64,000 nt of DNA, from the NCBI RefSeq assembly GCF_018122655.1, contig NZ_JAGRQC010000001.1, positions 682,001-746,000 on the forward strand. The letters run 5' to 3'. Both the position numbers and the translations under genes were made by a program. Below the pieces are notes generated by a model. That model was not told the origin of the DNA, ran no database searches, and saw only the letters and a program-made list of their open reading frames with translations. This document shows, one piece after another, positions 32,671 to 41,818 of this stretch (positions are counted from its first letter, which is position 1; every line of letters starts with the position of its first letter). Source of the DNA: Stakelama marina. GTDB lineage: Bacteria; Pseudomonadota; Alphaproteobacteria; Sphingomonadales; Sphingomonadaceae.

Positions 32671-34329
32671 TCAGTTGTTGCGCTGGTCCGCGGTCTTCTG
32701 GCGAATTTTCGCGAACGAGAAATCGGGACGCCATTTGGGCCATTCGCGCGAATTGGCGAGCTTGTTACCGATGTCGTAGAACAGATCGACATCCTGGGCC
32801 GCGCCCTTCAGATTCCAATCGGGCGTCCAGGCATCGCACGTCTGGTGGTAGCACTTCATGTAGGCGTCGAGCCATGCCTGGCCTTTTTCGGTGCCGCCCT
32901 GAACGAGATCGGGCGGTCCGCCGAGCGCCATCAGCAGGAGCGAGGGTACGCCGCGCTTTACGACGGAAAAGTGGTCTGCGCGGAAGAACAGGCCGCGCTC
33001 GGTAAACGTCTCGGGAACGACGGTGCGACCCTGTGTGCTCGCGAACTGTTCAAGATCCTTGTCGAGCGAAGAATTGCCCTTGCCGACCAGCACGACGTTC
33101 TTGGCCGGGCCGGCGGTCTGGAGAATGTCGAACGTCAGGTCGGCGACGGTCTTCGACAGCGGATAGACCGGATGAACCGCGTAATATTCCGACCCGAGCA
33201 GGCCACGCTCCTCACCGGTCCATAGCGCAAAGACCAGAGAACGGTCCGGCCGCGGTTGCGATTTGAACATCCGCGCGAGTTCGAGAACCGCAGCGACGCC
33301 GAGTCCGTCGTCATTGGCGCCGCGGCGAATGGTATTGCCCTCGGCATCGGGCTTGCCACGACCATAGGCATCCCAGTGCGCGCCGAACATGATCGTTTCG
33401 TCGGGGTGCTGGGTGCCGGAGATCTTGGCAAGAACATTGCTGCTCTTGATCGTCTTGCTCGTGACCGGAAGATCGGCCGAAAAGCTTTCGCCGGTCAGCG
33501 TCACCGGGTGGAAGTCGGCCGAACGGGCGGCAACGCGCAGCTTTGCCAGGTCGAGCCCGGCGGCGCTGAACATCTGCTTGGCAAGGTCGCCGCGAATCCA
33601 GCCCTGGAGCGGCACCGTCTTTTCATCGGCGCTACGGACGATGTCGTAATTCTCGCCATTGGAGGCGGACACCGTGCTCCAGCCATAGCCGGCGGCGTCG
33701 GTATCGTGGATGATGAGCGCGGCGGCGGCGCCGCGGCGCGCAGCCTCTTCGAACTTGTACGTCCAGCGGCCGTAATAGGTCATCCGCCGGTCGCCGAACC
33801 GGCCCTTGGCATCCTCACCGTCCTTCGCCGCGAAGTCGGGATCGTTCACGAGGAAGACCGCGACCTTGCCGTGCAGATCGACGCCCTTGTAGTCGTCCCA
33901 CTTGGCCTCTGGCGCATCGACGCCGTAGCCGACGAAGACGAGCGGTGCCTTGTCGATCGTGATGCGCTGTGTTGGCTGGACCGTCGTGACGTTGATGTTG
34001 TCGCCCTGATCGAGCGCGATGGGCTTTCCATCGGCGCTGATACCCATCGTTCCGTCGCTGCCAACCTGCGTGTGGACCATCGGAACGGTCTGCGTCCATT
34101 GGCCGTTAGGACCGCCGGGCTGCAACCCCATCGCCTTCAGCCGCTTCACCAGATACGCGACCGTCTGATCTTCGCCGGGAGTGCCGGGGCTGCGGCCGCC
34201 AAATGCGTCCGACGACAGCATCTTAACCGTTTCGGTCATGTGCGCCGGATCGGCCTGTGGCGCCTTGTCCTGCGCAAGAGCGGGAGCAGCGAGCGACAGC
34301 GCTCCTATCACCAGAGCCAGTTTACGCAT
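32671..34329 (-). CDS. Secreted M28-family metallopeptidase
   Basis: 552 residues with a signal peptide (cleavage after about residue 19, LAQ-DK). A PA-type insert at about 125-260 interrupts the protein. The catalytic core has FGAHWDAYGRG (His318), GANDDGLGVAAVLELAR (Asp340), ALWTGEERGLLGS (Glu373/Glu374) and a late His in CYHQTCDAWTPDW, which also contains a likely disulfide pair. It cleaves peptides in the periplasm or medium. It lies 31 bases after putP on the same strand, so the two may be cotranscribed: peptidase plus proline uptake. Confidence 0.92.
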   Translation of the reverse strand: MRKLALVIGALSLAAPALAQDKAPQADPAHMTETVKMLSSDAFGGRSPGTPGEDQTVAYLVKRLKAMGLQPGGPNGQWTQTVPMVHTQVGSDGTMGISADGKPIALDQGDNINVTTVQPTQRITIDKAPLVFVGYGVDAPEAKWDDYKGVDLHGKVAVFLVNDPDFAAKDGEDAKGRFGDRRMTYYGRWTYKFEEAARRGAAAALIIHDTDAAGYGWSTVSASNGENYDIVRSADEKTVPLQGWIRGDLAKQMFSAAGLDLAKLRVAARSADFHPVTLTGESFSADLPVTSKTIKSSNVLAKISGTQHPDETIMFGAHWDAYGRGKPDAEGNTIRRGANDDGLGVAAVLELARMFKSQPRPDRSLVFALWTGEERGLLGSEYYAVHPVYPLSKTVADLTFDILQTAGPAKNVVLVGKGNSSLDKDLEQFASTQGRTVVPETFTERGLFFRADHFSVVKRGVPSLLLMALGGPPDLVQGGTEKGQAWLDAYMKCYHQTCDAWTPDWNLKGAAQDVDLFYDIGNKLANSREWPKWRPDFSFAKIRQKTADQRNN

Positions 34330-34360
34330 CGCATACTCCCGTTCGTCCCAATTTTACGCG

Positions 34361-35812
34361 TTACTCCGCAGCGGTCAGCGGCCGTGCGGTTTCGGCGTTC
34401 TTGCCGCTTTCGGCAAGGCTGATCAGCCAGATCGAAAGCCACGAGATCGCAAATCCCGGCACGATTTCATAGAGCCAGTCGCTCCAGCCGAGCGCGATCC
34501 ATATGCCGACGGTGATCGCACCGAGGATCATGCCGACCAGCGCACCGTTTCGCGTCGTCTTTTCCCAGGTCAGGCTGAGGATGACCAGCGGACCGAAGGC
34601 CGCGCCGAAGCCGGCCCAGGCGTGGCTGACGATGTTGAGCACCGACGCGCCGGGGTTCCACGCAATCGCCAGTGCGACCAGCGCGACCAGCAGCACCGAA
34701 AGGCGTCCTGCGAGCACCAGTTCCTTCTGGCTCGCATTGCGGCGGAAGAAGCGGCGATAATAATCCTCTACCAGCGAGCTCGACGACACGAGCAGCTGAG
34801 AGCTGATCGTCGACATGACGGCAGCCAGGATCGCGGCGAGCAGGAAGCCCGAAATCCACGGGTTGAACAGCACGTCGGACAGGATGATGAAGATCTTTTC
34901 GGGGTCATCGACAACGACGTTGTTTTCGGTCGCATAGGCAAGGCCGGCGAGACCGACCGAAAGCGAACCGATCAGCGTCACGAACATCCAGCCCATGCCG
35001 ATATTACGCGAGGTCGGAACCTCGTCGCGCGACCGGATAGCCATGAAGCGCACGATGATGTGCGGCTGGCCGAAATAGCCGAGGCCCCAGGCGATCGAGG
35101 AAATGAATCCGAGGACACCGACGCCCTTCAACAGGCTCATATGCGACGGGTCGACCGAGCGGATCACTTCGCCTGCATGGTTCCAGCCGCCCGCGCCGTT
35201 GAGCGCGACGATCGGGATCATGATCATGGCGACGAACATGATGCAGCCCTGAACGAAGTCGGTAAGGCTGACCGCGAGGAAGCCGCCGAAAAGCGTATAT
35301 GCAATAACGACGCCGCCGGTCAGCAGCACGCCGAGCAGATAGCTTTCGCCGAATGCGGTATCGAACAGCTTGCCGCCGGCGACGAGCCCGGAAGCGGTGT
35401 AGAGCGTGAAGAAGATCACGATAACCGCAGAGGACACGACCTGGAGCGTTTCGCCGCGCGGGAAACGCTTGCCGAAATAGTCTGGAATGGTCAGCGCATC
35501 GCCGACCTCGACCGTGCGGTCGCGAAGGCGAGGAGCGACCACCAGCCAGTTGGTGAGCGCGCCGAAGAACAAACCGACACCGATCCAGGCCTGCGACAGG
35601 CCCGAGGCGAACATTGCGCCCGGAAGGCCGAGCATCAACCAGCCCGACATATCGGCGGCACCGGCGCTTAGCGCGGTTACCCCAGGTCCAAGCGAGCGGC
35701 CGCCGAGGACATATCCGTCGATGTCGCTCGTCGATTTGCGCCAGGCATAAAAACCGATGCCCAGCATCGCGATGAAGTAGATGGCGAGGCTTACAATCGT
35801 TCCTATTTGCAT
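34361..35812 (-). CDS. putP: Sodium/proline symporter PutP
   Basis: 483 residues, 12-13 membrane segments of the SSS family. The opening YFIAMLGIGFYAWRKSTSDIDGYVLGGRSLGPGVTALSAGAADMSGWLMLGLPG and the DYFGKRF motif are characteristic of PutP. The sodium-site helix 8 region reads SAIMSTISSQLLVSSSSL-like (AVMSTISSQLLVSSSSLVEDYYR). It imports proline with Na+ at the inner membrane. A 263-base AT-rich region with inverted repeats lies upstream. The M28 peptidase follows, which would supply proline-containing peptides. No putA is in the window. Confidence 0.93.
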   Translation of the reverse strand: MQIGTIVSLAIYFIAMLGIGFYAWRKSTSDIDGYVLGGRSLGPGVTALSAGAADMSGWLMLGLPGAMFASGLSQAWIGVGLFFGALTNWLVVAPRLRDRTVEVGDALTIPDYFGKRFPRGETLQVVSSAVIVIFFTLYTASGLVAGGKLFDTAFGESYLLGVLLTGGVVIAYTLFGGFLAVSLTDFVQGCIMFVAMIMIPIVALNGAGGWNHAGEVIRSVDPSHMSLLKGVGVLGFISSIAWGLGYFGQPHIIVRFMAIRSRDEVPTSRNIGMGWMFVTLIGSLSVGLAGLAYATENNVVVDDPEKIFIILSDVLFNPWISGFLLAAILAAVMSTISSQLLVSSSSLVEDYYRRFFRRNASQKELVLAGRLSVLLVALVALAIAWNPGASVLNIVSHAWAGFGAAFGPLVILSLTWEKTTRNGALVGMILGAITVGIWIALGWSDWLYEIVPGFAISWLSIWLISLAESGKNAETARPLTAAE

Positions 35813-35886
35813 GGCAGGTCACCTAACAAAGGAATTCGATCAGGCCAACCCTCCAAAATCGGCGGCTGGCGGCGCGTGGTGTCGGC

Positions 35887-35913
35887 GTTTTTGTCGGTGC
35901 CGGCGCCAAAAAC
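35887..35913. repeat. Inverted repeat in the AT-rich region upstream of putP
   Basis: GTTTTTG (35887-35893) pairs with CAAAAAC (35907-35913), with further CGG/CCG pairing inside. The gap 35813-36075 also holds three runs of five to six T after GGCG/CGG and a small hairpin GTGC-TTCATA-GCAC. It is the most AT-rich stretch of the window and is probably the putP control region; no gene is seen in it. Confidence 0.4.
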
Positions 35914-36075
35914 TATATGTGCTTCATAGCACTTGGCGCTGGTGAAACATATTTAGCAATCGCCGCGTCAGAAGAAATTTTCGTAGCGGCGTTTTTTCTC
36001 GGTGGCAGTTCGGTTTTTTGTTCCGAGCGGCGAAGATTTAGGTAAGCGCTTCCGTTACTTGCGCACGTGGGATGC

Positions 36076-36807
36076 TCAGCGAAGCCGCTTGACGAAAATC
36101 TGCCCGTTGTCGCGCCGTTCGATCTGGAAGTTTGGCACCGCCTCGATCAGGTCGGACAATCGGGCATAGCCGAAATTGCGCGTATCGAAGCTCGAGCGGT
36201 TTCCCGCGCGCTTGCCCACCTCGGACAGGCTCGCAAAGCCGCGTTCGTCGCGTTTGGCGGCGTTATATGCATCGATCAGCAATCGCAGAAGGTCGCTATC
36301 GACGCCGCTTTCGCCCTGATTTTTCGTCGCATCGGCGGATTCCGAAGCTTCCGCCTCGTGCGACTTGACGAGCGCGGATACGTCGATGAACCGCGTGCAG
36401 GCTTCGCGAAAGCCCTCGGGTGTGCGGTCGGTCCCGAAGCCGTATACCGGTAACCCGTCCTGGCGGATGCGCATCGCCAGCGGCATGAAATCGCTGTCCG
36501 ACGACAGGATGCCGAAGCCGGTGACGCGACCGCGGAACAGCAGGTCCATCGCGTCGATGGTCATCCGCATGTCGGTGGCGTTCTTGCCCTTGGTTATGTC
36601 GAATTGCTGATACGGCTCGATGCCGTGTTTCAGCGTCATATCGGCCCAGCCCTTGAGCGCCTGCTTGCGCCAGTTTCCGTAAACCCGGCGGATGTTGACG
36701 GTCCCAAGCTCGGCGAGAACCGTCAACACCGGATCGATGGCGGATGGCGACGCATTGTCGGCGTCGATCAGCAGGGCGATGTTGCCCGTGGGCGTAAGGT
36801 CGGTCAT
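36076..36807 (-). CDS. NYN-domain putative RNase with C-terminal OST-HTH/LOTUS domain
   Basis: 243 residues. The NYN (PIN-like) nuclease fold is at 1-150: IALLIDADNASPSAID, VYGNWRKQALKGW, ATDMRMTIDAMDLLFRG and GFGILSSDSDFMPLAMRIRQDGLPVYGFG, with acidic residues Asp15/Asp17, Asp78 and Asp104/Asp106 as probable metal ligands. The LOTUS/OST-HTH module (about 165-243: LLRLLIDAYNAAKRDERGFASLSEVGKRA, then DTRNFGYARLSDLIEAVPNFQIERR) binds RNA, preferring G-rich RNA in described cases. It should be a metal-dependent RNase or RNA-silencing factor; the target is unknown. It stands alone. Confidence 0.9.
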   Translation of the reverse strand: MTDLTPTGNIALLIDADNASPSAIDPVLTVLAELGTVNIRRVYGNWRKQALKGWADMTLKHGIEPYQQFDITKGKNATDMRMTIDAMDLLFRGRVTGFGILSSDSDFMPLAMRIRQDGLPVYGFGTDRTPEGFREACTRFIDVSALVKSHEAEASESADATKNQGESGVDSDLLRLLIDAYNAAKRDERGFASLSEVGKRAGNRSSFDTRNFGYARLSDLIEAVPNFQIERRDNGQIFVKRLR

Positions 36808-36872
36808 GCGCGCGGTTCAAGCATCCGCGACGCGCGTTCGCAAGTCCGCAGGGCGACAACTTATAAGGGCCA

Positions 36873-37124
36873 TCAGCCGCGCGCGCGGTCGCTGGGATAG
36901 GCCGCATCGTTGCGAATATCGGTTTCCTTGGTCGCGCGGGTATGCGTATCCGGCTTTTCGACGCGGTCTTCCTCGTCGGTCGTGGCAACATCGCGCTGAA
37001 GATTGCCGCCCGAGCGGCCGCTTTCGCCGGGGGCGTTTTCGGCGCGGTCGATGATCTCGCTATCGTCGTGGTCGCGCGCGCTTTCGGTGCGGGGGTTTTC
37101 CATCGCTTCCTTCTCCGTTTCCAT
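36873..37124 (-). CDS. Small very hydrophilic hypothetical protein
   Basis: 83 residues, almost entirely charged and polar (METEKEAMENPRTESARDHD, DRAENAPGESGRSGG, EEDRVEKPDTHTRATKETD), so intrinsically disordered. No hydrophobic core, no signal. Start 37124 or the ATG eight codons later (MENPRT, 37103). It follows greB by 38 bases on the same strand. Similar short disordered proteins appear in sphingomonads next to stress genes, but nothing in the sequence gives a function. The coding call rests on position and on biased Asp/Glu/Arg content. Confidence 0.5.
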   Translation of the reverse strand: METEKEAMENPRTESARDHDDSEIIDRAENAPGESGRSGGNLQRDVATTDEEDRVEKPDTHTRATKETDIRNDAAYPSDRARG

Positions 37125-37162
37125 GGTTCTGCACCAATGGCGGAAGGGCCTTGCGCGTTCCC

Positions 37163-37645
37163 TCAGGCGGACGGATATTCGATCGCGACGATTTCATATT
37201 CGCGCTCGCCGGCGGGCAGCGAAACGCGGCGCAGGTCGCCGATCGAGGCGCCGCGCAGCGCACGGGCAAGCGGCGCGTTCCAGCCGACAAGCCCCTTGCC
37301 CGCATCGGCTTCGTCGTCGCCCACCAGTGTGAGCGTGCGTTCGTTATCGTCCTCGTCGGCGATGGTCACGGTCGCGCCGAAGAACACCCGGTCCCGATCG
37401 GGTTGTTGCGCCGGGTCCAGCACTTTCGCCGCCTTCATGCGGCGCGACAGCCAGCCGAGGCGGCGATCAATCTCGCGCAGCCGCTTGCGGCCATAGATAT
37501 AATCGCCGTTCTCCGAACGATCGCCATTACCCGCCGCCCAGGCGATCGTTTCGACCAGCCTGGGGCGCTCATCGGCGAACAGCGCGTCATATTCGGCCTT
37601 CAGCGCGTGATAGCCGGTCGGGGTAATGTAATTGGGACGATCCAT
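37163..37645 (-). CDS. greB: Transcription elongation factor GreB
   Basis: 160 residues. The N-terminal coiled coil runs from YITPTGYHALKAEYDALFADERPRLVETIAWAAGNGDRSENGDYIYGRKRLREIDRRLGWLSRRMKAA, with the acidic tip at GDRSENGDY that rescues backtracked RNA polymerase. The C-terminal FKBP-like domain includes FFGATVTIADEDDNERTLTLVGDDEAD and WNAPLARALRGASIGD. The RPRLVETIAWAAGNGDRSENGDYIYGK pattern is the GreB type rather than GreA. It lies 9 bases after the transglycosylase gene and is followed by the small hydrophilic gene, so the three may be cotranscribed. Confidence 0.94.
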   Translation of the reverse strand: MDRPNYITPTGYHALKAEYDALFADERPRLVETIAWAAGNGDRSENGDYIYGRKRLREIDRRLGWLSRRMKAAKVLDPAQQPDRDRVFFGATVTIADEDDNERTLTLVGDDEADAGKGLVGWNAPLARALRGASIGDLRRVSLPAGEREYEIVAIEYPSA

Positions 37646-37654
37646 GGCAGGCGT

Positions 37655-39691
37655 TCAGCCCGGCTGGTTCTTGCCCAGATACCAGGAAAGGTTGTCCGGC
37701 CCGTGCGACAGCGCCTTCTGCTTGTTGAGCAGGTCGTAGACGACGGCGTTCTCCAGCACGCGCTGAACGTAATTCTTGGTTTCGTAGATCGGGATCTGTT
37801 CGATCCAGGTCAGGACATCGACCGACGATGTGCGAGGATCGCCATTGGCGCGGATCCATTTGTTCACATTGCCCGGCCCGGCATTATAGGCCGCGACGGC
37901 GAGCGGATAGCTGCCGTCATAATAGCGCAGCATCCGTTGGAAATAGGACGATCCGAGCTGGATATTATAGTCCGGGTTCACCGTCAGCGAGTCCGAGCTG
38001 TAAGCGAGACCCAGCTTGCCTGCCGCCTCTCGCGCGGTTGCGGGCATCAGCTGCATCAGGCCGCGCGCACCGGCATGGCTGGTCGCTGCGCGGTCGAACT
38101 GGCTTTCCTGCCGTGCGATCGCGTGGATCATCGTCCAGTTGTCCTGGTAGCCCGGGGGGACCGCAACCGACGGATAGGCGAGCGCGGTATATTCGCTGTA
38201 GCCGTTCAGTCGCGCGCTGCGACCGATCATCACCGCCAGATCTGGACGGTTGATCGACTTTGAAAGCTCCATCGCCAGCGCATGATCGTCGTCCGACTTC
38301 GCGTTGACCGCGATCTGGCGGACGAAATCGGTCTGGTCGTCATGGTCGCCCTGTTTGCCGAGCAGTTGCGCGGCGCGCACCACCCCGCTGGAATAGAATG
38401 CCTGGCGGACGGCGGGGGCGACGGTCGGCAGCGTCGTGCCGCTCGGTTCGTGGAGCGGCTGGCCCATCCGTTCCATCGCCAATTGGCCATAGAACAGGTC
38501 GGGATGGTGCGCGGCCTCGGTAAAGAAGCTCGTCGCCTTGTCCTGCTTGCCTGCCATCTGCGCAGCGCGTCCGGCCCAATAAAGTCCCTTGGACTGGGTC
38601 TGCGGCGTGCGCGAGCCGTGCGCATAGCGCGCGAACATTTCCATCGCGTCGGCAGGGCGGTTGAGCTTCTGCATCGCGGTGGTACCGGCCAGCCAGACGA
38701 GGCTGGTATAGTCGTCGCGCTCGCCAAGCGGACGCGTGCTGACATCGGTCGCGAACGGATAGGCATCATCGACCTGATGCGCGATGTCGTAGGCGAGTTG
38801 ATAATGATGGTCGTTGAACGCCCCGCGCGCATTGGCGAGCAGCACTTCGTACCAGTCCTCCACCTCGCGCGGGCGTGTCGACAGATTGTGCGGCTGTGAA
38901 AGATACTCGCGCGCCTCTCGGGCGCGACCGTTGCTGACGAGCCAGGTCGCGCGGTCGGCGATGAAGCCGGCGTCATGCCGGGCAGGACCGGTGACCGCGG
39001 CATCGAGCGCGGAGGCCTGACCCGAATCGGTGCGGAAGGCTAGCCGCGCCGCCAGCGTCGGGCGGGCGCCCGAGGAAACGAACGGCAGCGCACGCGCCGC
39101 CGAGGAGGTTGCGCCCTGCCAGAGCAGTTCGTCCATCCGGGCGTCGTAGTCGGCGGCTGTGAACGCGCCGGGGAAGGTGGACATCAGGCGCGCTTCGTCG
39201 TCCGAGCGCATCAGCCCCGCACGCCATGCGTCTCGCGCCTGCTGGTTGGCCTTGTCGGCCTGTCCGCTGGCGAGCAGCGCCACGGCGTATTTTACGCGCC
39301 CCGTAGAGCTGAGCGGCGGGAAACGGTCGAAAAAGCGAACCGCAAGCGTCGGCGAATAGCTGTTGAGGTCAAGCGCGCCTTCGGCTGCGATTCGTCGGCT
39401 TTTCTGGCCCGGCCAGTCGGGATGCGAGAGCAGGAAGTTCGCATATTCGGAAAAATCGTATCCGTCCGACTGCTGCAACCGCTTCCACTCGGCAATCGCC
39501 GAAGACAATGCGGCATCGTCGGCGGGTGGCTTTGCCTGCGGGGGCGTCGGTTGGACCATCTGGCCTTGCAGCGACACGGGCAACAGGTTGGCGGGGCCAG
39601 CCTCGGGAGCTTGCGCGGGCTGGACTGCCGCGCCGGAAACACCGGCGAGCAGGGCGACTTTGGTTACGAACGCGACTAGCATGCTGGACAT
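37655..39691 (-). CDS. slt: Soluble lytic murein transglycosylase (Slt70-like)
   Basis: 678 residues. A signal-like hydrophobic start (LVAFVTKVALLAGVSGAAVQPAQA) is followed by a Pro-rich stretch and a long alpha-superhelical U-domain. The C-terminal lysozyme-like domain carries IARQESQFDRAATSHAGARGLMQLMPATAREAAGKLGL, with catalytic Glu529, and then NYNIQLGSSYFQRML and AYNAGPGNVNKW. It cleaves peptidoglycan to 1,6-anhydromuropeptides in the periplasm. The late YETKNYVQRVLENAVVYDLL is the usual end of the family. It diverges from dapA over 63 bases. Confidence 0.93.
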   Translation of the reverse strand: MSSMLVAFVTKVALLAGVSGAAVQPAQAPEAGPANLLPVSLQGQMVQPTPPQAKPPADDAALSSAIAEWKRLQQSDGYDFSEYANFLLSHPDWPGQKSRRIAAEGALDLNSYSPTLAVRFFDRFPPLSSTGRVKYAVALLASGQADKANQQARDAWRAGLMRSDDEARLMSTFPGAFTAADYDARMDELLWQGATSSAARALPFVSSGARPTLAARLAFRTDSGQASALDAAVTGPARHDAGFIADRATWLVSNGRAREAREYLSQPHNLSTRPREVEDWYEVLLANARGAFNDHHYQLAYDIAHQVDDAYPFATDVSTRPLGERDDYTSLVWLAGTTAMQKLNRPADAMEMFARYAHGSRTPQTQSKGLYWAGRAAQMAGKQDKATSFFTEAAHHPDLFYGQLAMERMGQPLHEPSGTTLPTVAPAVRQAFYSSGVVRAAQLLGKQGDHDDQTDFVRQIAVNAKSDDDHALAMELSKSINRPDLAVMIGRSARLNGYSEYTALAYPSVAVPPGYQDNWTMIHAIARQESQFDRAATSHAGARGLMQLMPATAREAAGKLGLAYSSDSLTVNPDYNIQLGSSYFQRMLRYYDGSYPLAVAAYNAGPGNVNKWIRANGDPRTSSVDVLTWIEQIPIYETKNYVQRVLENAVVYDLLNKQKALSHGPDNLSWYLGKNQPG

Positions 39692-39754
39692 GATACGGAA
39701 TCCCGCCCTATCTGCCAGTACTGATTTTGCACGATCCGGAGTATTTCGTCACTC

Positions 39755-40633
39755 ATGTTTTCCGGCTCCATTCCCGCACTCGTAACCCCGTTCCGTAACG
39801 GCGAGGTTGCCGAAGATGCTTACCGCGATCTGGTTGAATGGCAGATTAGCGAAGGATCGTCCGCGCTCGTGCCGTGCGGAACGACCGGAGAAGCGGCGAC
39901 AATGCCCGCGGAAGAACATTTCCGTGTCGTGCGCATCTGCGTCGATCAGGCGAAGGGGCGCGTCCCCGTGATCGCGGGTGCGGGATCGAACGACACGCGC
40001 GTAGCGACGGCGAACCTGAAAGCGGCGAAAGAGGCCGGCGCGGACGCCGCGCTGATGGTTCCGCCATATTATAACCGCCCCAACCAGGAAGGCATTTTCC
40101 GCCATTTCGAAGCGGTGGCGAGCGGATGCGACCTGCCGATCATTCTGTACAACGTGCCCGGCCGTACCGTCACCGACATCGCGGTCGAGACGATGGGCAG
40201 GATCGCAGTGGCGTTCAGCAATGTCGTCGGCGTGAAGGATGCGACCGGCGTGATCCAGCGAGTCTCGGCGCAGCGCGCGGCATGCGGTTCCGATTTCTGC
40301 CAGCTTTCGGGGAATGACGACATGGCGCTTGCCTTCATGGCGATGGGGGGCAGGGGGTGCATCTCCGTCACGGCGAATGTCGCGCCGAAGCTTTGCGCCG
40401 AGTTTCAGGCAGCGTGCCTGGCGGGCGATTATGCAGAGGCGCTCGACTATCAGGACCGGCTTTTCCCGCTCCACGGTGCGCTGTTCAGCGATGCTTCGCC
40501 GGGACCGGTGAAATATGCGATGACGCGCGTTCGTCCCGGCTTCCCCGGTGACCTGCGTCTGCCGATGACGCCGGCAGGCGAGGCGAGCCGGAGCGCGGTC
40601 GATGCCGCGCTGGAATATGCCGGTCTGGTGTGA
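39755..40633 (+). CDS. dapA: 4-hydroxy-tetrahydrodipicolinate synthase
   Basis: 292 residues, the normal length. CGTTGEAATM (41-50) is the substrate loop, Tyr132 lies in LYNVPGRT and Lys161 in NVVGVKDATG forms the Schiff base with pyruvate. It condenses pyruvate and aspartate semialdehyde, the first step of the lysine/diaminopimelate branch, in the cytoplasm. The start at 39755 has no strong ribosome site, but FSGSIPALVTPF matches the family start. smpB follows 76 bases downstream on the same strand, the common order in sphingomonads. Confidence 0.97.
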   Translation: MFSGSIPALVTPFRNGEVAEDAYRDLVEWQISEGSSALVPCGTTGEAATMPAEEHFRVVRICVDQAKGRVPVIAGAGSNDTRVATANLKAAKEAGADAALMVPPYYNRPNQEGIFRHFEAVASGCDLPIILYNVPGRTVTDIAVETMGRIAVAFSNVVGVKDATGVIQRVSAQRAACGSDFCQLSGNDDMALAFMAMGGRGCISVTANVAPKLCAEFQAACLAGDYAEALDYQDRLFPLHGALFSDASPGPVKYAMTRVRPGFPGDLRLPMTPAGEASRSAVDAALEYAGLV

Positions 40634-40709
40634 TTCGGAGCATGGGGCCAGAGGCTAGGGTCGCGCCGGGCTTTTCCTTTTCGTCGCCACCGCCTACATC
40701 GCGGCTCCC

Positions 40710-41192
40710 ATGTCCCGACCCAAGCCATCCACCTTCGACAAGAAGAAGACCGTCGCCGAAAACCGGCGCGCACGTTTCGACTATTCTATAGAGGATGTGT
40801 ACGAAGCGGGAATCGCGCTCACCGGGACGGAGGTCAAAAGCCTGCGTTTCGGCGAGGGTTCTATTGCGGAGAGCTATGCCGAGGTGCGCGACGGCGAAGT
40901 CTGGCTGATCAATTCGAACGTGCCGGAATTCAGTCACGGGAACCGGTTCAATCACGAACCGAAGCGCCCTCGTAAATTGCTCCTTCATGACCGCGAGATA
41001 AGAAAGCTCCACGGAGCGGTCGCGCGTCAGGGCATGACGCTCGTCCCGCTGTCGATCTATTTCAACGGGCGCGGCCGGGCGAAGCTCGAGCTGGCGCTGG
41101 CAAAGGGCAAAAAGGCGCATGACAAGCGCGCGACGATCAAGGAGCGGGACTGGCAGCGTGACAAGCAAAGGCTCCTCCGCGATCGAGGCTGA
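40710..41192 (+). CDS. smpB: SsrA-binding protein SmpB
   Basis: 160 residues. [79 protein letters not shown] and [30 protein letters not shown] are all diagnostic. The basic C-terminal tail ([20 protein letters not shown]) inserts into the mRNA channel during trans-translation. It binds tmRNA and delivers it to stalled ribosomes; the tmRNA gene is not in this window. Its 3' end overlaps the DUF2062 gene. Confidence 0.97.
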   Translation: MSRPKPSTFDKKKTVAENRRARFDYSIEDVYEAGIALTGTEVKSLRFGEGSIAESYAEVRDGEVWLINSNVPEFSHGNRFNHEPKRPRKLLLHDREIRKLHGAVARQGMTLVPLSIYFNGRGRAKLELALAKGKKAHDKRATIKERDWQRDKQRLLRDRG

Positions 41193-41742
41193 ACATACGG
41201 TTTTCTCTCGGGCGGTCGGCTGGATTCGTCGCAACCTTCCCCGGCGCGAGCATTTCGAACGGAACCGGTGGCTGCGACCGGTGGCGCACCGCGTCCTCGC
41301 GCCGGCGCTGTGGCGTTTCACCCGCCGATCGGTACCGCGCGGCGTGGCGCTCGGCGTCGTTACCGGTATCCTTGCTCCGGTTGCGCAGATCCCCTTGTCG
41401 GCGGTTCTGGCGCTGCCGTTTCGCGCCAACATCCCGGCCGCCGCGCTGACCACCTTCATCACCAACCCGTTCACGACGCCCGCGATCTGGGTGGGGGCCT
41501 ATTGGACCGGCAAGTGGATGCTCGATTTCGATCGTGCGGTGCCGGCAGGCCGGATCGCCAGCAAGGTGGCCGAAAATACGGGATGGCTGCATTGGCTGAT
41601 TGCCGATGCCGGGCCAGCTACCGCGATCGGGCTGATTACGCTTTCGATCGGCGGAGCGATACTTGGATATGCGGCCAGTTCAGTGGGATGGCGGCTGTGG
41701 ATTGCGCGTAAGTGGAAACGGCGGAGCGTTGGCGTCCATTGA
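41158..41742 (+). CDS. DUF2062 domain membrane protein
   Basis: 194 residues. After a basic N-terminus, [69 protein letters not shown] is the DUF2062 signature, followed by two more helices. Four membrane segments in all; the role is unknown. The GTG at 41158 is chosen because AAGGAG lies 13 bases upstream and it keeps the overlap with smpB small (35 bases). An upstream ATG at 41119 would extend the overlap. It is translated with smpB. Confidence 0.85.
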   Translation: MTSKGSSAIEAEHTVFSRAVGWIRRNLPRREHFERNRWLRPVAHRVLAPALWRFTRRSVPRGVALGVVTGILAPVAQIPLSAVLALPFRANIPAAALTTFITNPFTTPAIWVGAYWTGKWMLDFDRAVPAGRIASKVAENTGWLHWLIADAGPATAIGLITLSIGGAILGYAASSVGWRLWIARKWKRRSVGVH

Positions 41743-41818
41743 CACCGGCGTTTGACTTCGCTGATACAGTATAACAACATAGTTTCACGCGATACCAATC
41801 TACAGCAGAGGATTCTTC

